12,038 bases of DNA from the NCBI GenBank assembly GCA_030672805.1, contig DAOVFR010000047.1, forward strand, positions 1 through 12,038, given 5' to 3'. The stretch comes from Candidatus Krumholzibacteriota bacterium (lineage in GTDB: Bacteria > Krumholzibacteriota > Krumholzibacteriia > Krumholzibacteriales > Krumholzibacteriaceae). Below the pieces are notes generated by a model, which saw only the letters and a program-made list of their open reading frames with translations, had not been told where the DNA came from and did not search any database. Below are positions 7,012 through 12,038 of the stretch, one piece after another. Each line of letters begins with the position of its first letter. The stretch's first letter is position 1. A program made the translations under genes and the position numbers.

Positions 7012-8025
7012 TCACACCTCGATATTTCTCCGTCTGGCGATGCCGCACTGCACGGCGAGGGCAGCCGCCCCTGCCAGGCTGTTTGGGTTGGCCATCCCGC
7101 GTCCCGCGATATCGTAGGCCGTCCCGTGCGAGACCGACGTCCTCACCACCGGCAGCCCGATAGTCATGTTCACGCCGAGCCTGAATCCAATCATCTTGAA
7201 CGGGATCATCCCCTGGTCATGGTACAGGGCCACGTACACATCGTACCCCTTTTTCTCCCACCCTTGAAACATCGAATCGGCGGGGAAGGGACCCGAAACA
7301 TCATAGCCTTCATCACGGAGCCCCGCAAGAGCGGGAATAATCACATCCGTTTCCTCTCTGCCGATCACGCCGCCGTCGCCGGCGTGGGGATTCAGCGCTG
7401 CTACCGCAATCCTCGGCCTCGTGACTCCCCATAACCCGCGCAGCGCCCCTTCCGCCTCTTTCACTCCCCGTGCAATCAGCTCGCCCGTGACAGCGCCTGC
7501 GATCTCGCAAACGGGAATGTGCCGTGTAAGTATCACGATCCGCAATTTTCCGGCGACCATCATCATCTGGCAATGGGGCGAGTCGAACAGATCGGCGAGC
7601 ATCTCGGTGTGCCCTTTGTACCGGTACCCGCCAAGCTGAAGCGCTTCCTTCGAAACCGGGCCGGTCACTATGCACTCGACCTCTCCGCGCTTCGCCAACG
7701 ATGCGGCAATCTCCACGGCGAGCCCCGCCGCCCGACCCCCCTCGGCGCTGGGCCGCCCGATCGGCGCCTCCCCACCTCCCGTATCGATGATCGCCGGGAA
7801 AGGCAGGGGAAACCGTAGAGACCGGGCCCCGGACGCCGGAACGACAGTGAGCCGTCCGGCAAGGTCCCCGGTCAGGGACCCGCGGAGCGCGGCGGCCGAC
7901 CCGATAAAACAGACCCGGGCCTCGCCCGGGAACGTTCCCCCGGCGATCAGTTTCGCCGCGATCTCGGGACCGATACCTCCCGGGTCCCCTATCGTACACG
8001 CTATCTGTACAGCACGATCATTCAT
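7012..8025 (-). CDS. pdxA: 4-hydroxythreonine-4-phosphate dehydrogenase
   Basis: Oxidises 4-phosphohydroxy-L-threonine with NAD(P) in the DXP-dependent route to pyridoxal 5'-phosphate; the product is joined to deoxyxylulose phosphate by PdxJ, which is not in this window. Seen in 337 residues: GDPGGIGPE at 13-21, KGHTEMLA at 137-144, NPHAGDGG at 212-219, LYHDQGMIPFK at 267-277 and SVSHGTAYDIAG at 297-308. The three divalent-metal ligands are His139, His214 and His269, one from each subunit-contact motif. Length matches E. coli PdxA (329). The ATG at 8025 is chosen because it overlaps the S4-gene stop by 8 bases (coupled ATGAATGA-type junction) and has AGGGT upstream; the frame is open further upstream but would overlap more. 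Non-B6 paralogues exist in the PdxA family, so pathway is inferred from motif completeness. Confidence 0.95.
   Translation of the reverse strand: MNDRAVQIACTIGDPGGIGPEIAAKLIAGGTFPGEARVCFIGSAAALRGSLTGDLAGRLTVVPASGARSLRFPLPFPAIIDTGGGEAPIGRPSAEGGRAAGLAVEIAASLAKRGEVECIVTGPVSKEALQLGGYRYKGHTEMLADLFDSPHCQMMMVAGKLRIVILTRHIPVCEIAGAVTGELIARGVKEAEGALRGLWGVTRPRIAVAALNPHAGDGGVIGREETDVIIPALAGLRDEGYDVSGPFPADSMFQGWEKKGYDVYVALYHDQGMIPFKMIGFRLGVNMTIGLPVVRTSVSHGTAYDIAGRGMANPNSLAGAAALAVQCGIARRRNIEV
7015..7020 (-). promoter_or_regulatory. Ribosome binding site of ftsE
   Basis: On the minus strand GAGGTG lies 6 bases before the ftsE ATG at 7008 and inside the last codons of pdxA. It supports this start and coupling of ftsE translation to pdxA. 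Confidence 0.7.
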
Positions 8026-8302
8026 CCCATACCCTGTCTTCGGTGCGGACACGGGTTTCCTCCACGACCCTGAAATAGTGTTCGCGATCTCTCCGTGAAA
8101 CCTGTCCGACAGGTATATCGATAATCTCTATGACGAGGGTTCTGTTCGAATACCTGATCTCGAGTATATCTCCGGCACGGACCTCGCGGCTTGGCCTGAC
8201 CGCAACGCTGTTCAGCTTCACGCATCCCGCATCGCAGCCTTTTTTCCCCTGGTTCCTGGTTTTCACGAGACAGAGGGACTTCAGCAGCAGGTCGACTCTC
8301 AT
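8018..8302 (-). CDS. Small S4-domain RNA-binding protein, RqcP/Hsp15-like
   Basis: Seen: 94 residues, nearly all one S4 domain. The N-terminus MRVDLLLKSLCLVKTR matches the S4 helix pair; DAGCVKLNSVAVRPSREVRAGD is the RNA-binding hairpin, followed by beta strands LEIRYSNRTLVIEII. A short charged C-terminal tail follows. Known: E. coli Hsp15 (HslR) and Bacillus RqcP (YabO) are S4 proteins that bind 50S subunits carrying stalled peptidyl-tRNA. The length is closer to RqcP (about 86) than to Hsp15 (about 130), but the sequence alone does not choose between them. A Cys (residue 27) stands where an Arg is frequent in the domain, before VKLN. It begins 3 bases after the SurA-like gene and its end overlaps the pdxA start by 8 bases. 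A role in ribosome rescue is inference from family only. Confidence 0.85.
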   Translation of the reverse strand: MRVDLLLKSLCLVKTRNQGKKGCDAGCVKLNSVAVRPSREVRAGDILEIRYSNRTLVIEIIDIPVGQVSRRDREHYFRVVEETRVRTEDRVWDE

Positions 8303-8305
8303 GCT

Positions 8306-9625
8306 TTACGGTTTTCCCCTCATCTCCACATAGTATATATCCTTCAGACCGTCGACGTACTCGTGGAATTTCTCCTGGAGTTTCTGCTGCTGTATCAGTT
8401 TCTTCAGTTCATCCCTGGCCTCGGTGAATGTGTAGGGACGCCCGTCCGTCCTCCCGAGAACCTTGACGATCCTGAATCCCTTCTCCTCCTTGACCAGCGG
8501 TGCGATCTCTCCCTCACCGACGTCCCTGATGATCTCTCGAAAGAACCCGGGCAGGCTCTCCTGCGGGATCTCGCCGACGACGCCGCCCTTGTTTTTCGTC
8601 GCGGAGTCGCTCGAATGGCGGACGGCCATTTCGCCGAAGTCGGCTCCATCTATAAGCTGCTGCCTTATCTGCCCGGCAAGCTTCGAGGTCTGCTCTACAT
8701 CCGCCTCGCTCCCCTCCACCTTCACGAGGATGTGTCTCACACGAACCTTGTCATCCATAACGTCATCGAGCCTGATAATGTGACACCCGAAGCCGGTCTG
8801 CACGATATCGCTCGTCTCACCGACGGTCAGTTTGCGCACCGCCTTCTCGAACTCCGGGTTGTTGAGATCATCGAGCTTCAGATAGCCGAGGCTGCCGCCG
8901 TACTTTGCGCTGGGGCAGTCGGAGTACTGCCCGGCCAGCTCCGCAAACTCAGCCCCCGCTTCGAGCATGGCCTTGATCTCTTCAATCTTTTTCATCGCCG
9001 CCTGGAACGATTTATCCGAGGCCTCCGGAACCATGAGTATATGCGCCAGGGTTATCGTTGCGGGGCGCTTCGGCAGCTCTGCGATATGTTCGCGGTAGTA
9101 CGCCCGCGCCTCTCCCTCGCTGACCTCGATCTCGTTCCACACGTCCCGGCGCATGAGCCTCTCGTTCAACATCTGGGATCTTATCTTCTCCCGGAATATT
9201 GTGCGCAGTTGCTGTATTGTCAGCCCTTCTATCTCGAGTTGTGTCTCGAACGCCTCGTCGTCGCCGAGGGCCCTCTTGCTCTCTTCGATCTTCTGTTCGG
9301 TCGCTGCATCGATCTGCTCGTCGGATACTTCGATCCCTTTCTTTTCCGCATGCACGGTCATCAGGAGATCGGCGATCATCCCTTCGAGAACCTCTTTCCT
9401 TATACGGGACTCTTCCTCACCGGTGAGGTTCGTGACCTTCGCCTGCATGAGATATCGTCCGAACTCCATCTCGAGCTCGCTCTGCAGGACCGCCTTGTCC
9501 TCGACGACGGCTACCACGCGGTCGATGATCTTCTCCTCCGCTGTTTGCGCAATGGCTGCCGACACGCCCGTGACCGATGTCACACACAACAGTATTGCCG
9601 CCAGTATAATCCGCCTGCCTTCCAT
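8306..9625 (-). CDS. SurA-like periplasmic peptidyl-prolyl isomerase/chaperone with two parvulin domains
   Basis: Predicted periplasmic chaperone for outer-membrane proteins. Seen, numbered from the ATG at 9625 (439 residues): a signal peptide at 1-26 ending SAAIA before QTAEE; a SurA-type N-terminal helical domain at about 30-185; parvulin domain 1 at about 190-287; parvulin domain 2 at about 295-390; and a C-terminal helix. Domain 1 has both conserved histidines (His195 in AHILM, His282 in GCHII). Domain 2 keeps the first (His298 in RHILV), but Arg385 replaces the second. The start is set by a textbook AGGAGG with a 7-base spacer and the signal peptide; the longer frame from a TTG at 9724 is rejected because it lacks both. 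Two sister foldase genes lie upstream. Overall architecture matches SurA, but orthology to E. coli SurA cannot be shown here. Confidence 0.93.
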   Translation of the reverse strand: MEGRRIILAAILLCVTSVTGVSAAIAQTAEEKIIDRVVAVVEDKAVLQSELEMEFGRYLMQAKVTNLTGEEESRIRKEVLEGMIADLLMTVHAEKKGIEVSDEQIDAATEQKIEESKRALGDDEAFETQLEIEGLTIQQLRTIFREKIRSQMLNERLMRRDVWNEIEVSEGEARAYYREHIAELPKRPATITLAHILMVPEASDKSFQAAMKKIEEIKAMLEAGAEFAELAGQYSDCPSAKYGGSLGYLKLDDLNNPEFEKAVRKLTVGETSDIVQTGFGCHIIRLDDVMDDKVRVRHILVKVEGSEADVEQTSKLAGQIRQQLIDGADFGEMAVRHSSDSATKNKGGVVGEIPQESLPGFFREIIRDVGEGEIAPLVKEEKGFRIVKVLGRTDGRPYTFTEARDELKKLIQQQKLQEKFHEYVDGLKDIYYVEMRGKP

Positions 9626-9632
9626 GTCACTG

Positions 9633-9638
9633 CCTCCT
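9633..9638 (-). promoter_or_regulatory. Ribosome binding site of the SurA-like gene
   Basis: A perfect AGGAGG on the minus strand, 7 bases before the ATG at 9625, the strongest Shine-Dalgarno noticed in the window. It decides the start of the gene against an upstream TTG at 9724. Confidence 0.85.
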
Positions 9639-9689
9639 GCAAGCACCCGGTGCGCCGACCACCTGAAATGTCCTGCCGCCGCTTTCCAT

Positions 9690-9711
9690 CCGCGGCCGCT
9701 GGCGGCCGCGG
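9690..9711 (-). repeat. Perfect 10-bp palindrome in the gap between two foldase genes
   Basis: CCGCGGCCGC and its exact reverse complement GCGGCCGCGG are separated by only 2 bases, giving 9-10 GC pairs in RNA. It lies 10 bases beyond the stop of the lipoprotein PPIase gene, within the 95-base gap before the SurA-like gene. No U tract follows on the transcribed strand, so a classic terminator is unlikely. A stabilising or processing hairpin at the 3' end of the upstream message is the more likely role (inference). Confidence 0.7.
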
Positions 9712-9720
9712 AGTGCCGTT

Positions 9721-10620
9721 TCAATCCGTCTCTCCATACTCACCGTCCCCGTCATGCTCTTCCGGCAATTCATCGTTTGCCGGTCCGGGTGCGTAGGTGC
9801 TGTCGAAATATTCGATATTCGCATCGCCCCTGATCGATTCGATGAGCTCCTGGTATGCCTTTTCCCTTTTCTCGATCATCAGCAAGTTCATAATATGTTC
9901 CCGAACGTCATCGAGACGGACCTTTACGCCCGATTCCCTCGTCCCGACCAGCTTGATGAAATGGTAGCCGAAACCGGACTTCACGATATCGCTGACCTCT
10001 CCCGCCTTCATCGTGAATATAACGTTTTCGAATTCGGGGATCATGTTTCCCTTGGTCAGATATCCGAGATCTCCACCGCGCCTCGCGACCGGATCTATCG
10101 AATGCCGGTTGGCCACCCACGCAAAACTTTTCGTTCCCAGCAGTTTCTTTAACTTCTCCGCCTCTTCGAGCGTGTTGACGAGAATATGGCTGACCCTGTA
10201 CTCGTAAAGATACTCCCGCCGGTGTGCGTTGAAATGCGATTCGATCTCATCATCCGTCACCTCGGTGCGTTCACGCAGCTCGAGGAATACGAGGTGGTCC
10301 GCAAGGAATCCCTGCTCGAGGCTCCTGAGGCGGGCCCGTATCCGGGGGTCGTTCTGAATTCCCCTTCTCAGGGCAATCTGGTACAGCGCCTCGGTATCGA
10401 CCCACCGCTGTATGAACCGTTTCTTTTCCCCGGCTGTAAAGGGAAGTTGCTCGCCTTCGGGCAGGAGGCATTCCAGCTGACTCTCGGAGAACACAACGTG
10501 GTCGACCCGAACGATCGCCCCTTCCGGCACGTCAACACCACTCTCCCCATCATCCCGGCCGCACCCCGGGATCATCACACATATCGCGCCCAGTACGGCA
10601 AATGCCATTCGCGCCTTCAT
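9721..10620 (-). CDS. Single-domain parvulin peptidyl-prolyl isomerase, probable lipoprotein
   Basis: Seen, numbered from the ATG at 10620 (299 residues): a basic, hydrophobic N-terminus (KARMAFAVLGAICVM) ending in a lipobox-like IPGC with Cys20, suggesting a lipid anchor, although Pro in that motif is unusual; a helical SurA_N-like region at about 45-130; one parvulin domain at about 142-225 with SHILV (His145) and GYHFIKL (His220), so both catalytic-site histidines are present; and an acidic tail at about 280-299. Known: such proteins resemble PrsA/SurA-class foldases; here it would sit on a membrane facing the periplasm and fold exported proteins. The gap to the upstream gene is 28 bases. 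An earlier GTG at 10644 is possible but would give a less typical signal; the ribosome site before 10620 is weak. Domain family is secure; lipidation is inferred. Confidence 0.9.
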   Translation of the reverse strand: MKARMAFAVLGAICVMIPGCGRDDGESGVDVPEGAIVRVDHVVFSESQLECLLPEGEQLPFTAGEKKRFIQRWVDTEALYQIALRRGIQNDPRIRARLRSLEQGFLADHLVFLELRERTEVTDDEIESHFNAHRREYLYEYRVSHILVNTLEEAEKLKKLLGTKSFAWVANRHSIDPVARRGGDLGYLTKGNMIPEFENVIFTMKAGEVSDIVKSGFGYHFIKLVGTRESGVKVRLDDVREHIMNLLMIEKREKAYQELIESIRGDANIEYFDSTYAPGPANDELPEEHDGDGEYGETD

Positions 10621-10648
10621 ATGATACACCAGGCCGGTTTGCACAGGA

Positions 10649-12038
10649 TCACTGTCTTATTCGCTTCAGCTCGACCTTTTTGAGGTTATCCTCGTTGATC
10701 TCGATGACGTAGCCACCCCTCCACTGTTCCAGCTTGTCGTGAAGCACCCGTTCCGCTTCTTCCTCCGATAGCTGCTGCTTGATCGCCTGCTTCGTCTCCG
10801 CAAACGTCGGGACCCTGGCCTTCTCGATTTTGTCGACTTCGAGAACGGCCCACCCTCTTGCCGTTTCGATCGGGTCCGAAACATCACCTTCGCTCGGCAG
10901 TGAGAAAGCAACCTCGTCGTACTCGGGGTATTTCCCCTTCATAGCCAGGCCGGTTTTTCCCATATTCTCCCTGACGCTCGGATCTTTGGAAAACTTCATG
11001 GCGAGTTTTTCGAAATCGGCTCCGCTCCGTGCCATTTTCACAACCTGTTCCGCCGTTGTCATGTCTTCCACGAGTATGATCGTGAAATCGCGCCGCTCCT
11101 GCGTCATAAACTCGTTCATATGCTCCTGAAAATACGTCTCAACCTCACGGTCGGTCACGCCCATCTCGTCTCTCACCTGGTCCTGGTAGAGCCTGTGGAC
11201 AAGAAACTGCTCCATCCGCTGGTCGAGCACTTCGCTGACCTCCGGGTTCTCGAGCACCTTTGCCTTGTGCTCGGCATAGACGGGCAGCACCTTGTCGAAG
11301 ACCATCTTGTGAAGGACCTGGACAATGCTTTCCTTGCCCCACGCGCGTCTCGGCCGCGCGGGCAGTCCCATCAAGCCGTACAATTCGGCGAAATCCTTCA
11401 GCGTGTACATGCCGTCGTTATACTGGCATATGATCATATCCTCATACTCCGCCGGAAGCTCCACCCCGGGCGCATTGCTTCTTGTCACCTTGTAGGAAAC
11501 GATATCCTCGAACGGGGTGTCCTCGGGCAGAAGGCTGTATGCGATATCCACCGCCTTCGGGACGAATTTCAGGCCGATATCCTTTTCGATACGGGCCTTG
11601 TACTCCATGATCCCCTTCTTCTCCTTGATCGCCTTGACGCGGTTCCTTGCGTATTCCCTGTCGAGATCGGGAACTATCTTGCGCTTGCTGTGCAGCTTGA
11701 TAAGTGCATACCCGGTGGTGGTCCGCAAGGGTTCGCTGATATCGTCCGCTTCCATATCGAAGAGCTCCTCCTCGACCCAGTATAGGATCCTGCCGACGAC
11801 ATTCGAACCGATATAACCGCCGTCATCCGCTCCAGGTCCGAGCGAGTATTTCTTCGCCAGTTCGGCGAAGCCCTCGCCGTCGAGTATCCGCTGACGAAGC
11901 TGCCAGGCAAAATCCTCGTCGGAGAGCAGCAACTGGCTCAGTGTATACTCGTAGTGCATCTGCTGGTAGTACTCCTCGACCTCCTCGTCGGATACGACCA
12001 CCTTCTTCCGTATTTCCTGGTCCATCAATGCTGCAACG
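10649..12038 (-). CDS. SurA/PpiD-like foldase with two degenerate parvulin domains, N-terminus cut by window edge
   Basis: Seen: an open frame running in from the high edge (first complete codon 12035-12037), 462 residues visible, ending in KRIRQ. In-window order: end of an N-terminal helical segment (LMDQEIRKK, VSDEEVEEYY); parvulin-like domain 1 at about 28-115; a long linker at about 115-300; VTDREVETYFQEH, the helical lead-in repeated; parvulin-like domain 2 at about 316-405; and a C-terminal helical tail. Both domains keep the fold motifs (FAELAKKYS with later GG; FEKLAMKFS with GKTG) but lack the usual histidines: SQLLL and GYALIKL in domain 1, FTIILV and GWAVLEV in domain 2. It is thus likely a chaperone without isomerase activity (inference). 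It heads the three-gene foldase set; its promoter and signal peptide lie outside the window. Confidence 0.88.
   Translation of the reverse strand, partial: VAALMDQEIRKKVVVSDEEVEEYYQQMHYEYTLSQLLLSDEDFAWQLRQRILDGEGFAELAKKYSLGPGADDGGYIGSNVVGRILYWVEEELFDMEADDISEPLRTTTGYALIKLHSKRKIVPDLDREYARNRVKAIKEKKGIMEYKARIEKDIGLKFVPKAVDIAYSLLPEDTPFEDIVSYKVTRSNAPGVELPAEYEDMIICQYNDGMYTLKDFAELYGLMGLPARPRRAWGKESIVQVLHKMVFDKVLPVYAEHKAKVLENPEVSEVLDQRMEQFLVHRLYQDQVRDEMGVTDREVETYFQEHMNEFMTQERRDFTIILVEDMTTAEQVVKMARSGADFEKLAMKFSKDPSVRENMGKTGLAMKGKYPEYDEVAFSLPSEGDVSDPIETARGWAVLEVDKIEKARVPTFAETKQAIKQQLSEEEAERVLHDKLEQWRGGYVIEINEDNLKKVELKRIRQ

Noticed and set aside
9690..9711. Palindrome as an intrinsic terminator
   Set aside because: The stem is strong, but no U-rich run follows on the transcribed strand, and the next gene in the same direction starts within 70 bases.
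9626..9724. N-terminal extension of the SurA-like protein from TTG 9724
   Set aside because: It would translate through the palindrome, has no signal peptide at its start, and ignores the perfect AGGAGG before ATG 9625.
8363..9796. A 477-codon open frame on the plus strand
   Set aside because: Antisense to the SurA-like gene, which has a signal peptide, perfect ribosome site and two recognisable domains. The plus-strand product shows no domain or signal.
1..12038. CRISPR array, tRNA, rRNA, insertion sequence or defence system
   Set aside because: No regularly spaced repeats, tRNA-like folds, transposase or nuclease cassettes were seen; nearly all of the window is covered by conserved housekeeping genes.

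Overview
The window is a densely packed, entirely minus-strand block of twelve protein genes, read from the high coordinates down to the low ones. Both end genes are cut by the window edge. There are no RNA genes, insertion sequences, phage genes or CRISPR repeats. The DNA is moderately GC-rich, with GC-rich third codon positions. Most gaps are below 100 bases and several junctions are 1-8 bases apart or overlapping, so one long operon, or a few nested transcription units, is the simplest reading.

Layout in transcription order: (1) three consecutive parvulin/SurA-type envelope foldases: an edge-truncated two-domain protein, a probable single-domain lipoprotein, and a full SurA-like protein with two parvulin domains; (2) a small S4-domain RNA-binding protein of the RqcP/Hsp15 type; (3) pdxA, for vitamin B6 synthesis; (4) ftsE, ftsX and an EnvC-like coiled-coil protein with a degenerate LytM domain, a recognisable FtsEX-EnvC module for activating cell-wall amidases during division; (5) holB (DNA polymerase III delta-prime), a PSP1/YaaT (RicT) family protein, metG (methionyl-tRNA synthetase) and the start of tatD.

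Organism: SurA-type chaperones, a probable lipoprotein PPIase and an FtsEX-EnvC set point to a bacterium with an outer membrane. The order holB-yaaT-metG-tatD is one remembered from Bacillus subtilis (there with extra genes in between), and the PSP1 protein has the two C-x4-CC clusters of that family. A diderm lineage outside Proteobacteria, for example the FCB superphylum or a neighbouring candidate phylum, would fit, but the sequence alone does not prove this.

How the genes work together: the upstream half serves envelope biogenesis (outer-membrane protein folding, then septal peptidoglycan splitting), and the downstream half serves information processing (clamp loading, tRNA charging, a TatD nuclease). 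I see no obviously new system. The most interesting signals are the stepwise loss of catalytic histidines across the five parvulin domains, the degenerate LytM domain next to FtsEX, a MetRS whose HIGH motif reads HLGT, and a perfect 10-bp palindrome between two foldase genes.
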